From UBA6522 sp965237785 (GTDB taxonomy: Bacteria; Pseudomonadota; Gammaproteobacteria; Steroidobacterales; Rariloculaceae), in NCBI GenBank assembly GCA_965237785.1, contig OZ250159.1:1798001-1862000 (forward strand): a stretch of 64,000 nucleotides of DNA, in the 5' to 3' direction. Each line of letters begins with the position of its first letter. Position 1 is the stretch's first letter. The translations under genes were made by a program, and so were the position numbers. Below the pieces are notes generated by a model. That model was not told the origin of the DNA. It saw only the letters and a program-made list of their open reading frames with translations, and searched no databases. This document shows positions 54,507-62,816 of this stretch, piece after piece.

Positions 54507-54535
54507 GCGTTATCCCGAGCTCGGGATAACGCAAT
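54504..54535. repeat. 32-bp perfect palindrome at the left end of the RIT element
   Basis: Bases 54504-54519 and 54520-54535 are exact reverse complements, centred on cgagctcg. The palindrome lies between hipA sequence (ending att at 54506) and the left terminal repeat, and has no counterpart at the right end. It may be part of the element, or a by-product of insertion. Confidence 0.8.
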
Positions 54536-54637
54536 TAATGCCGACTGATTCGTAATGCCGAGTGGTGTGCGGGAAACGGCTTACCCATGCTGATTTTCCG
54601 CATATTCACTCGGCATTAATTTTGGACGTCACTTCCC
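54532..54637. repeat. Left terminal inverted repeat of the RIT element (106 bp)
   Basis: Exactly the reverse complement of 58154-58259. It contains internal sub-repeats: taatgccga occurs twice directly and once inverted (cggcatta), likely recombinase-binding sites. Confidence 0.9.
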
Positions 54638-54679
54638 CGGTAGAGTCGTTCTCCCTTTCAGTCAGTTGGAGAACGACAA

Positions 54680-56248
54680 ATGTATTCAATGCCCAACCGC
54701 CGGACCCTTGCGACCACAGAACAGGCCTGCTTCGACCCAATCAATCTTTCGTTGATCGACGATTTCCTTCTTCGTGAAGGGATTGCCGAATCCGATGTCC
54801 ATCGCTATCGGTACCCCGCCCGTCACTTCCTGATCTGGGTTGATCACGGGGATATGCCGCTCGAAACGGTTGACGGCACAGTGGTCGATCGCTTTCTGCA
54901 GCACGAATGCTGTTGTGCCAGATGGTCGGGGTCCGTGCGGCTGCGCCGCTGGCGCAAGTGCCGCACGTCGTCGCATCTCATGAGATTCATCCACTTCCTT
55001 GAGCGGACGGGGAGGATCGAGACACCCGGCGAACTGGACGAGAACTTCGGCCTCCTTGACTCGTTCCTCGAACAGTTACGCGGCGACCGCTATGCGACCG
55101 AAACCATCAAATTGTACCGTTACGGCTGCGCCGCTCTCATTGTCTGGCTCCATCTCTCACGGATTCGCCTGTGCGATCTGACACCGGATGTCTACGCACG
55201 ATTCCGGAACAGGCGGTTCGTCTGTTCAATCCCCCGGGTGTTTTGCGGCCACAAACCGCAGTCTCCCGGAACCGCGTATGCGACCGAAATCCGCGGCTTC
55301 CTGAAGCATCTCGTCGCTATCGGGCGGATTAAACCCCTGCAGCCGAACCCGGAGGAGAAGCCGCTACCCGCTCTCCTTGAGAGGTTCTCCGTGTGGCTTG
55401 AACGCAATCGCGGCAGCGGCCCGGGAACCATACGCCAGCATGTCCGTTTGATCGCAGCGACCCTGTCTGGACTTGGGGACGATCCCGGGGCCTATGACGC
55501 GGCACTGATCCGGCGGGTGTTGTTCGAGCATATGGAGCACTTGTCGCGAAGCTACGCCCAGAAGCTGACAACCACGATGCGCATGTACCTGCGGTTCCTG
55601 GTATCGGAAGGCCGCATCGCGGCAGCGCTGGTCGAGGCCGTGCCCACGGTGCCACAGTGGCGGTTGTCGACCTTGCCACGGTACATCCCGGCCGACGATG
55701 TCGAGCGCACCATCGCGACCTGCGGTAACGACCCCATGGGCGTGCGCGACCGGGCGATCCTGCTCTTGCTGGCACGGCTGGCACTGCGGGCAGGGGATAT
55801 CGTTGCCCTGCGCCTTGGCGATATCGACTGGGACAGGGCCGAGATCCGTGTATCGGGAAAATCACGACGGCAGACGGCCCTGCCGCTGCCCCAGGATGTC
55901 GGCGATGCGCTCTATACCTATATCGCGACGGTGCGGCCAAGGACGGACGAAGAGAAGGTGTTCCTGTGCGTTAAAGCACCCTATGGACCGTTCGTTGACG
56001 GAAGCAATGTCAGTTCTGTGGCGCGGCGTGCGCTGAATCGCGCCGGGGTCAAAACCTTCGCCGGCCGCGGTGCGCATGTGTTCCGTCACAGCCAGGCGAC
56101 AGAGTTGCTCAGGTCCGGTGCAACGCTCGAGGTCATCCAATCGCTGCTCCGGCACACCTCCCCGAACACCACCATGATCTACGCCAAGACCGATGCGGTC
56201 ATGTTGCAGGAGGTCGCCCAACCCTGGATGGGGGGGATCGAACAATGA
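54680..56248 (+). CDS. RIT element tyrosine recombinase, first of three
   Basis: A 522-residue integrase-like protein. An N-terminal SAM-like region (~200-330) precedes the catalytic domain: LALRAGDIVALRLGDIDW with the first arginine, GKSRRQTALPLP with the lysine, HVFRHSQATELLRSGATLEV (H-x-x-R), SLLRHTSPNTTMIYAK with the histidine and nucleophile tyrosine. Its 3' end overlaps the next recombinase gene by four bases, so the trio is translationally coupled. Confidence 0.92.
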   Translation: MYSMPNRRTLATTEQACFDPINLSLIDDFLLREGIAESDVHRYRYPARHFLIWVDHGDMPLETVDGTVVDRFLQHECCCARWSGSVRLRRWRKCRTSSHLMRFIHFLERTGRIETPGELDENFGLLDSFLEQLRGDRYATETIKLYRYGCAALIVWLHLSRIRLCDLTPDVYARFRNRRFVCSIPRVFCGHKPQSPGTAYATEIRGFLKHLVAIGRIKPLQPNPEEKPLPALLERFSVWLERNRGSGPGTIRQHVRLIAATLSGLGDDPGAYDAALIRRVLFEHMEHLSRSYAQKLTTTMRMYLRFLVSEGRIAAALVEAVPTVPQWRLSTLPRYIPADDVERTIATCGNDPMGVRDRAILLLLARLALRAGDIVALRLGDIDWDRAEIRVSGKSRRQTALPLPQDVGDALYTYIATVRPRTDEEKVFLCVKAPYGPFVDGSNVSSVARRALNRAGVKTFAGRGAHVFRHSQATELLRSGATLEVIQSLLRHTSPNTTMIYAKTDAVMLQEVAQPWMGGIEQ

Positions 56249-57177
56249 CAACAACGATCGCCGAACATGTCGAGCGCTTTGTCGCGATGAAGCAAAAGCT
56301 TGGTTACCGGTTCACAAGCAGCGCACTGCTACTACGGAGTTTTGCGCGGTTCGCCGAGGATCGTAACGAGACATTCCTTCGTTCCGGTACCGCCCTGGAG
56401 TGGGCATCGGGATCAACAGCGCGAACACCGTCTCAGCGAGCCAGAAAGCTGCACGGAGTGCATACGTTTGCCCGCTGGCTGCACGCCGAGGATGCGCGTC
56501 ACGAGGTGCCGCCTCGCGATGCCCTGGGCCGTCGGTCCAGCCGGAGACCGCAGCCGTACCCGGTATCGATTCCGGACATCCGGAAACTCCTGGCGGCAGC
56601 ACTTTCCACGGGACCTCCCGGCACCATCGCCGCGCTGACCTGGCACCACCTGTTCGGCCTCATCGCCGCGACCGGCCTGCGCATCGGCGAAGCCCTCGCA
56701 TTGACACTGAACGACATCGCGCCTGACGGCCTCATCATCCGAGACACGAAGTTCGGAAAAACGAGGATGGTCGCGCTGCACCCGACCGCCCGGGATGCGC
56801 TGAACCGCTACCTGACGACACGACGCAAGGAGAAAACCCCGGACGGCCATCTGTTCGTAATCGCCACCGGCCGGTGTCCAAGTAGAAAGCATGCGACGTT
56901 CGTCTTCCGCACACTTGCGGTACAAACGGGAATCCGCGAACCCGGCGCAGCACGAGGACCGACGCCCCACTCGCTGCGGCATGCCTTCGCCGTGCGGTCC
57001 CTCGAGAACCTGGACCCCGGCGCCGACCCGGGCCGTCACATGTTGGCGCTGGCCACCTACCTCGGCCACGTCGATGTCTCGAATACCTACTGGTACCTGG
57101 AATCAACCCCGGTTCTCCTGCGCGGCATCGCCGAGGCGGCGGAACGGGCACACATGAATGGAGCTTCTTATGACTAA
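56245..57177 (+). CDS. RIT element tyrosine recombinase, second of three
   Basis: A 310-residue recombinase. ATGLRIGEALALTLNDI holds the catalytic arginine, DTKFGKTRMVALHPTA the lysine, PHSLRHAFAVRSLENL the HxxR box, and TYLGHVDVSNTYWYLE the histidine and tyrosine. Overlaps both neighbours (ATGA with the first; eight bases with the third). Confidence 0.92.
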   Translation: MTTTIAEHVERFVAMKQKLGYRFTSSALLLRSFARFAEDRNETFLRSGTALEWASGSTARTPSQRARKLHGVHTFARWLHAEDARHEVPPRDALGRRSSRRPQPYPVSIPDIRKLLAAALSTGPPGTIAALTWHHLFGLIAATGLRIGEALALTLNDIAPDGLIIRDTKFGKTRMVALHPTARDALNRYLTTRRKEKTPDGHLFVIATGRCPSRKHATFVFRTLAVQTGIREPGAARGPTPHSLRHAFAVRSLENLDPGADPGRHMLALATYLGHVDVSNTYWYLESTPVLLRGIAEAAERAHMNGASYD

Positions 57178-58162
57178 TCTTGCCCCCCACCTCACCACCT
57201 TCCTGCAGCAGCACTTGCCCAACGAGCGGCGCTTCAGCCGCCATACCGTGGAGAGTTACACCGATTGCTTCCGGCTCTTCGTCCTCTACGCAGCGCAGCA
57301 GACCAAAACCCGCCCCTGCGTCTTGACGGTCGAACAGCTCACGGTGACGCGTGTGGTGGCCTTCCTCGAGTTCCTGGAGAAGGACCGCAACAACAGTGTG
57401 AGCACCCGCAATATCCGGCTCGCCGCCATCAAGTCCTTCTTCCGCTACCTGGAATACCGTGTCCCGAGCTGCCTCGATCTCGCATTGCAGGTGCGTGCCA
57501 TCCCGCAGAAGCGCGCCGACAAGCCCCTGATCGACTGGCTCGATCGGACCGAAATGCAGGCGATCCTGGATGCCCCGGATACCGCGACAGTGGCAGGGCT
57601 GCGCGACCGGGCCATGTTGCACCTGTGCTACGCCGCCGCGCTGCGGGTGTCGGAACTCACGACGGCCACCCTCGACAGCCTTTCGGGTCCCCGGCTTGAG
57701 AGTATCCGAATAATGGGCAAGGGAAGACGCGAACGCGAACTGCCGCTGTGGAAGGCAACGAAGACCGCCCTTAATGAGTGGCTGGATGTCCGGCCTCCGG
57801 TCAACAACCGGTACCTGTTCCTCAGCGCCCGCGGGCGGGCGCTGAGCACGGATGGCTTCACCTACCTCCTCAAACAGCATGTCGCCACGGCAGCGCAGGC
57901 CGTTCCATCGATCAAGGACAAGCGGGTGACCCCGCACGTGATCCGTCACTCGACGGCGATGACGGTCCTGCATGCCACCGAGGACGTCCGGAAGATCTCG
58001 CTCTGGCTCGGTCATGCGGATCTCAAGACCACCGAAGTGTACCTTCGCGCAAGCCCGGCCGAGAAACTGAAAATCCTTGCGGCCAACGCGCCGCCATCGA
58101 TCCGCCCCGGAATCTTCTCCGGTGCAAAGGACGAGCTGATGAGGGTTCTCGGCGGGAAGTGA
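57170..58162 (+). CDS. RIT element tyrosine recombinase, third of three
   Basis: A 330-residue recombinase from the ATG at 57170, after GGAGCTTCTT. AALRVSELTTATLDSL (arginine), IMGKGRRERELPL (lysine), PHVIRHSTAMTVLHATEDV (HxxR) and LGHADLKTTEVYLRA (histidine, tyrosine) complete the active site. Its last nine bases lie inside the right terminal repeat. Confidence 0.92.
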   Translation: MTNLAPHLTTFLQQHLPNERRFSRHTVESYTDCFRLFVLYAAQQTKTRPCVLTVEQLTVTRVVAFLEFLEKDRNNSVSTRNIRLAAIKSFFRYLEYRVPSCLDLALQVRAIPQKRADKPLIDWLDRTEMQAILDAPDTATVAGLRDRAMLHLCYAAALRVSELTTATLDSLSGPRLESIRIMGKGRRERELPLWKATKTALNEWLDVRPPVNNRYLFLSARGRALSTDGFTYLLKQHVATAAQAVPSIKDKRVTPHVIRHSTAMTVLHATEDVRKISLWLGHADLKTTEVYLRASPAEKLKILAANAPPSIRPGIFSGAKDELMRVLGGK

Positions 58163-58259
58163 CGTCCAAAATTAATGCCGAGTGAATATGCGGAAAATCA
58201 GCATGGGTAAGCCGTTTCCCGCACACCACTCGGCATTACGAATCAGTCGGCATTAATTG
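58154..58259. repeat. Right terminal inverted repeat of the RIT element (106 bp)
   Basis: Exact reverse complement of 54532-54637. It begins inside the stop region of the third recombinase gene and ends against hipA sequence. Confidence 0.9.
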
Positions 58260-58594
58260 ACGCGCAGCAGGTAGTCGATCTCGAAGAGCGTTCGCGCGGC
58301 ACGCCCCTCCTCTCGCGCGGCACGACGTTCCGCGCGACCCATCAACGCCCTACCCCAGCGATCCGGTGCGGAGTCGCCCAACGCACGAAATAGCGCCTTA
58401 CCGGCGGGCGCGTGATGAGCAGCATCGCCAAGTGTTAGTGCCGGCTCGAGAGCAAAACGCGCCGGATGTTGCAACCAACCCTCGTCGTATTGGAACGACG
58501 CGCTCTCTCGACCCTGTCGCACTCGCGTCCACAAGCGCCCGACCAGTATTGGGGCACCGTCCAGATCGATGTAAACTCAGGTTTCTCGATCCAT
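58253..58594 (-). pseudogene. hipA: N-terminal part of hipA, with an in-frame stop
   Basis: From ATG 58594, overlapping the antitoxin stop, the frame reads MDRET, then TGA, then VYIDLDGAPILVGRLWTRVR and SFQYDEGWLQHPARFALEPA, the HipA N-terminal subdomain, up to FEIDYLLRVN at the RIT junction. So hipA is broken twice: a nonsense codon at position 6 and the element insertion near codon 112. A restart at TTG 58534 is possible but would lose the first strand. Confidence 0.8.
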
Positions 58595-58920
58595 CAGGGG
58601 CCTCGCTCTCGGCGTGATAGACGGATACGTTGTGGCAGCCATTCGTCGGCGAGATCCAGGCCAACCTGGTCGTAGCGAGCGTCGGCGAGCTCACTTAAGC
58701 CGTCCAACAGCCCCAGCACGAAGAGCACCGTCGCCAACGTGCCAAAGGACACGCCAGGCTCGCCCTTTTCCACCTTGAGTAGCGTGGTGCGACTGACCCC
58801 GACCCGTTCGGCCATGACCTGGGTCGGGATACGTCGCCGGCGCCGGGCGTCGCGAATATTGCTACCGAGCTTTCGCAGGGCGCGCTTGACAGGGATGGGG
58901 AGTTGGTTGTGACTGGCCAT
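58594..58920 (-). CDS. hipB: HipB-like antitoxin (XRE-type HTH)
   Basis: A 108-residue DNA-binding protein. The helix-turn-helix lies at about residues 34-56 (TQVMAERVGVSRTTLLKVEK), followed by GEPGVSFGTLATVLFVLGLL, the pattern of HipB partners of short HipA proteins. Its stop overlaps the start of hipA. It is intact although its toxin gene is broken, so it may persist as a plain regulator. Confidence 0.88.
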   Translation of the reverse strand: MASHNQLPIPVKRALRKLGSNIRDARRRRRIPTQVMAERVGVSRTTLLKVEKGEPGVSFGTLATVLFVLGLLDGLSELADARYDQVGLDLADEWLPQRIRLSRRERGP

Positions 58921-59341
58921 TTTTAGTGCCTATAAAAGTGGGCAAAAAGGCGTTTATCGCGTACTATTATGAACGTAACGTTACTCTGCTGCGCAGAATA
59001 TCAGTTCATATTACTTGTGTCCATAATTCTTGTCATAATGTCAACGCAAAGCAGAAATGTCCCCTTTTCTCCACAGCAGAAATGTCCCCTTTAGTTTTCT
59101 GGCGGTCCCGACTTCTCTGTTCCCGGTTCCCGTCCGAATACCGTACACGCCGGGTCGGCTTTGGGCGTAGGGAGCGTAACCGACCGAAGCCCAAGGGCGT
59201 TCGACGACATATGTATCGAATATGCTCCTGGCCAGGGGAGCCTGTAAGGAATTTTGTGTTTGCGAGCCATACGATGGACTATTCGATAGGAGACACGTAT
59301 GGCGAAGAAGTACGACGACGGGATCTCGCGGGAGCTGCTGG
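58921..59341. other. Intergenic region with signs of an insertion-sequence remnant
   Basis: No convincing gene. It contains the 17-bp direct repeat at 59051-59092, and near 59299 a frame starting MAKKYDDGISRELLDD that looks like the first residues of a transposase but breaks off within about 25 codons at the boundary with the lectin-like gene. Confidence 0.4.
59051..59092. repeat. 17-bp direct repeat, possible IS end
   Basis: The sequence gcagaaatgtccccttt occurs at 59051-59067 and again at 59076-59092. Closely spaced repeats of this kind occur at the ends of some insertion sequences (for example the IS21 family); no intact transposase gene accompanies it. Confidence 0.4.
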
Positions 59342-59917
59342 ATGATGCTGATCGCGAGGCGAGGGGTCTGCACAGTAAGCGGCATCGTCTACGCGCAAGA
59401 ATCCGATGTTCCCGACCCGGGCCTTCCCGAATCCGACGACATCCCCTCCAGCCTGATGACGTTTTTCGTCACGAGCGAACCGATCGGCGACGGCCCCTGG
59501 TACCACTCCAAGGCAAAAATCCTCGACTACCTGAATCGTCGGCTTAACCGGCCGATCATCATGTCTCAAATACACGGCGACACGCTGCTCGAGGCGCAGC
59601 GCGGCAGCAATCTGACCAAGGAATTCGCACTCACTGAGCACGGCGAACTCGTCAACGGTATCGGCGATCCCCTGCCGACCCGTCACGACATGCTGACGGG
59701 CTCCCAGACTGACGGCCGCGCCTTTCCTCCAGGGGTCGACCGGACCTGCAACAACTGGACCGGCAACGACGAGGGTTCCGCCCAGGTCGGTCACTCCGAC
59801 CGCATCGGCAACGGCAATCAGTCATGGAATTCGTCGCACGCGACGACCGGCTGCAGCCAGGAGGATCTCGCGAGTTGGGGCGGCGTGGGTTTGTTCTATT
59901 GCTTTGCGGTGGATTAG
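59342..59917 (+). CDS. Lectin-like / endostatin-like secreted protein with an altered N-terminus
   Basis: About 191 residues. From SDVPDPGLPESDD onward it looks like a secreted environmental protein: PSSLMTFFVTSEPIGDG, DYLNRRLN, DGRAFPPGVDRTCNNWTGND, VGHSDRIG, SWNSSHATTGCSQEDL and GLFYCFAVD, with four cysteines that could pair, resembling C-type-lectin or endostatin-like folds. The bases encoding the signal peptide before IVYAQESD seem to be borrowed from an IS-like scrap; ATG 59342 gives only a weak hydrophobic start. A stump of a paralogue lies at 51126-51317. Confidence 0.6.
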   Translation: MMLIARRGVCTVSGIVYAQESDVPDPGLPESDDIPSSLMTFFVTSEPIGDGPWYHSKAKILDYLNRRLNRPIIMSQIHGDTLLEAQRGSNLTKEFALTEHGELVNGIGDPLPTRHDMLTGSQTDGRAFPPGVDRTCNNWTGNDEGSAQVGHSDRIGNGNQSWNSSHATTGCSQEDLASWGGVGLFYCFAVD

Positions 59918-60054
59918 CCCGCAAATCACACCGCTCTTCTACTTTGGTCGCCTTGACTATCCTGGGGTCTTTGCGCAATTGGAAACGTGGCGAGAGCTGC
60001 TGAACCGGACGAAAGAGACCAACAAGTCGTCACGGCGCTCAAGTGTTTCACGAT

Positions 60055-62020
60055 TCAGGTTGAAGGCGGTTGCGAGGAAAAAACCAGCTCCGGCACCACC
60101 ACCTCCCATTCATCGCAGAGCAGGCCAGGCTGGTATTCCGGCTCGCTGTCATCACGCCGCCAATTCACGATGGCATGTACGCGGGCAGAATGTAATTGGC
60201 CGGGCGGTTGGTAGCGTTTGGCCAAGCGACCCACGATCTGTCCTTGACGAGTTGTGATCTCCCAAGGGTCCTTTTCAGCGAGAACCTCAAGCCGATCGCC
60301 GCGAGCGCCTGGGTCTTGTCGTCGGCGCCGGCCGGAAGTATTTGCACCCGGCCGTGAGCGACCGGGTCGAGTGCGGCCCATTCCCCGCCCGACGCTGCTT
60401 GCTTCCGCACCCGATCGACTTCGATGGGATGTTCGTTCTTCATCCGCTGCCGGGCCGGCGCAATGAAGGCATTGGCGGCGTGGATGATGTGGGCCGTGGA
60501 GCGGTAATTCTCCGTAAGCCACGCTTGGCGGGCATCGTAGTCGTTCTGGAAGCGGCGGATGAACGCTACCGACGCGCCCATGAAACTGTAGATGTTTTGG
60601 TCGTCATCGCCCACGGCAAACAACGTCAGCTTGCTGTCCTCATCATCGAGGGTGCGCCCTGCCAGGGCAGAGATGAGTTCGTACTGATCGGGATCGATGT
60701 CCTGGTACTCGTCCACCAGAATCCAACGGAAACCAGCCAGGAGCCGTGCCCGCTGGATATCCGCTTCTTCCGGCGGCAAGCCGTCGCCGCGTAACAGTGC
60801 CACGGCCTCGCGCCGCACGCGAAGCAGGTAGGCGATGCGATGCAGCAGCACGCGGGTCTTGCCGGAGCCGGGCCCGGCGAGCACCAGCACGTTGACCTGT
60901 TCACGCTTATCGGCAACGATGCGGCGCTGGATCGGGTTCAGGTCTTCCACAATGGCGCGCCAAGTTTCCGGCATGGTCTCACGTGCGGTCTCCGCTTGCC
61001 GGTTGGGAAGCCAGCGGTCAAGGAATGCCTGCCGCTGCATGCTGAAGTAGTCCATCGACAGGCGCACCGCATCGGCCATGGCGTCAAGTCCCGCAGCAGG
61101 CCGAGCGCATGGCCACCGGCCATGGCCATCTCTACGATCGCCTGCTGCATCGACCGGCCGTCGTCGGTCGCCGGTTGGGCGCGAAAACCGTCAAAGCCGA
61201 ACCAGCGCTTGAGTTCCCTGGCCGCGTCGTGGCGTTCACGGCACCACGAGCAGCCAGCATCGTCGCAGGCCGTGTCCCGAAGACGCCGCACCAGGACGCC
61301 GGCCGCCGGGAACTGGTGGCGCACCCACGGCGGCATGACCGAATTACCGCCGGCGACGGATAACCAGGCCAGCGCGTACGCCATCGGCCAACCGTCCTGG
61401 CCCGACGTGGTCAACTCCCGACCGCGGGTAAAACAGACATTGCCCGCGAGGCACCGGTCAATCGCAGCGCGTGCTTCCGCGCCGGTGGGCTGGGGCGCGC
61501 CGCGCAATTCCGCGAAAAAGGCGTTGCAGCCGTCGCCGCCTTCGGATCTGGTGGTCAACCAGTGCCACGCAAGCAGCAGGTTGGGGTCGGCGCGGCGCAG
61601 CGCATCCCGCTCGTCGGCGAGCAGATCAAGCGCCAGCCGTGCGTCAAGTTCGGGGTTGTTGATCTGTCCGCGCACCAGCCCGGCGTCCTGGTAGTGCTTG
61701 ACCAGGTGGTGGTAGGGGTTGGCGGGAAATGCCAGGGGGCTCAGGCGCAAGGTGTCCAGCACCGGCCATCGCAACAGGCGTAGCTGCGGCGCGGCGGCCT
61801 TGAGGTGCGGGATGTCGAAGCCGACCAGGTTGTGGCCGACGAGGCAATCCCCGTCCTGGGCGAACTTGTCGAGTTGCGTCAGCGCGGCAGCCAAGCCGGC
61901 GGTGCGCAGCCCTTCTTTCGGAAAGGTCAGCGCCGCGCCGGTCTTCTCATCGGCCGCCGCCAGGGCGAAAATGCGTGCATCGCGTTTCCCGACTTCCAAG
62001 TCTATGGAGATGCAGCGCAT
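60055..62020 (-). pseudogene. Collapsed exonuclease-RecQ-UvrD fusion gene
   Basis: From 62020 the frame gives a DEDD exonuclease domain (CISIDLEVGKRDARIFAL, LVGHNLVGFDIPHL), then DGRSMQQAIVEMAMAGGHAL, which normally leads into the RecQ Walker A motif; that helicase core is missing. Another frame gives LVLAGPGSGKTRVLLHRIAYLL, then jumps to FRWILVDEYQDIDPDQYELI, VGDDDQNIYSFMGASVAFIR and TENYRSTAHIIHAAN, a UvrD-type helicase without the usual segment between motifs Ia and II. A third frame supplies the tail (EYQPGLLCDEWEVVVPELVF). An intact gene would be far longer (my estimate, over 1500 codons). Confidence 0.75.
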
Positions 62021-62370
62021 CTGAAAGCTAGCCTGTATCGCTCACCAATCTGCTCCCGCGCCCGCCGGTCCGCTCGCGGTAGCGCTCGATTTTCCGATAC
62101 CCCAGCGACGGGCAGGTATCTGAAACACTCGGGAGCGAGCTTAACCGAAAAAAGTATTCAGCCGACCGGATGCGACCGCGCCGATTCGGAAGTGCGTGAG
62201 TGCGCGAACAAAGCTTCTCAACGGTTCGATGACGTATCGCGTCACGCTCCAAGATCCGATCCTTCCACCTGGGACCATTATGCCGAGACGAAGCCGACGG
62301 CGCATCACCAAACGAAACGTCGAAACGTCATGCGCCTGCGCAAAAGCGGCGGAACTGATAGCATCCATGC
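62021..62370. other. Intergenic region, nothing recognised
   Basis: About 350 bp upstream of the DUF6152 gene, presumably containing its promoter. Open frames here are short and without family resemblance; I saw no repeat or RNA structure. Confidence 0.35.
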
Positions 62371-62787
62371 GTGGGCAGAGTGAGAGCTGTATTGCTGGTT
62401 CTTGTAGGCGTGGCGTCGCTTCTGGCGGTCGTGCCCGCCGTGCCGCACCATTCGTTTGCCGCCGTGTTCGACGTCAACCGGCCCATCGAGTTCGCTGGCA
62501 CAGTCACGCGAATCGAATGGACGAATCCCCACGCCTGGATCCCTGTCGATACCGTAAACGCCGACGGAAATGTTGAGAACTGGTCGGTCGAGCTACTCGG
62601 CATCAACACGCTGCTCAAGCAGGGCTGGCGACCCGACATATTGAAACCAGGCGATGTTATCAGCGTTGAAGGGTTCGGCTCGCGGGACGGCGGTACTTCC
62701 GCAAACGCCACCGCGGTCACTGTCGCGGATACGGGCGAGCAGCTGTGGGTGAGCGCGTCGCGGGAAGATTCGCAAGAAGAGTTCTGA
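62371..62787 (+). CDS. DUF6152 family exported protein
   Basis: A 138-residue protein (GTG start; a second GTG three codons later is equally possible). A signal peptide (AVLLVLVGVASLLAVVPAVP) is followed by the DUF6152 domain: HHSFAAVFDVNRPIEFAGTV, TRIEWTNPHAWI, LKPGDVISVEGFGSRDGG. It corresponds to the N-terminal half of the fused protein at 14698-15726. Thirty bases separate it from the companion gene. Function unknown. Confidence 0.82.
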   Translation: MGRVRAVLLVLVGVASLLAVVPAVPHHSFAAVFDVNRPIEFAGTVTRIEWTNPHAWIPVDTVNADGNVENWSVELLGINTLLKQGWRPDILKPGDVISVEGFGSRDGGTSANATAVTVADTGEQLWVSASREDSQEEF

Positions 62788-62816
62788 ATAGCTGCGAGCA
62801 GCTCTGAGGGAGCGCT

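Larger units (their letters stand above)
54507..58259 (+). mobile_element. Recombinase-in-trio (RIT) element inserted in hipA
   Basis: Three overlapping tyrosine recombinase genes read in one direction between perfect 106-bp terminal inverted repeats (54532-54637 and 58154-58259). This is the layout of RIT elements. The two hipA pieces rejoin in frame across it (DYLLRVN / DRARQGALRF), and the bases att occur at both junctions (54504-54506 and 58256-58258), compatible with a 3-bp target duplication or shared ends. The element carries no cargo genes. Confidence 0.88.

Noticed and set aside
58577..58579. TGA in hipA as a second selenocysteine codon
   Set aside because: HipA is not a redox protein, there is no CxxC-like context, and the gene is already disrupted; a nonsense mutation is simpler.
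59299..59373. Transposase gene starting MAKKYDDGISRELLDD
   Set aside because: Only about 25 codons before the lectin-like gene takes over; too short to call a gene or assign an IS family.
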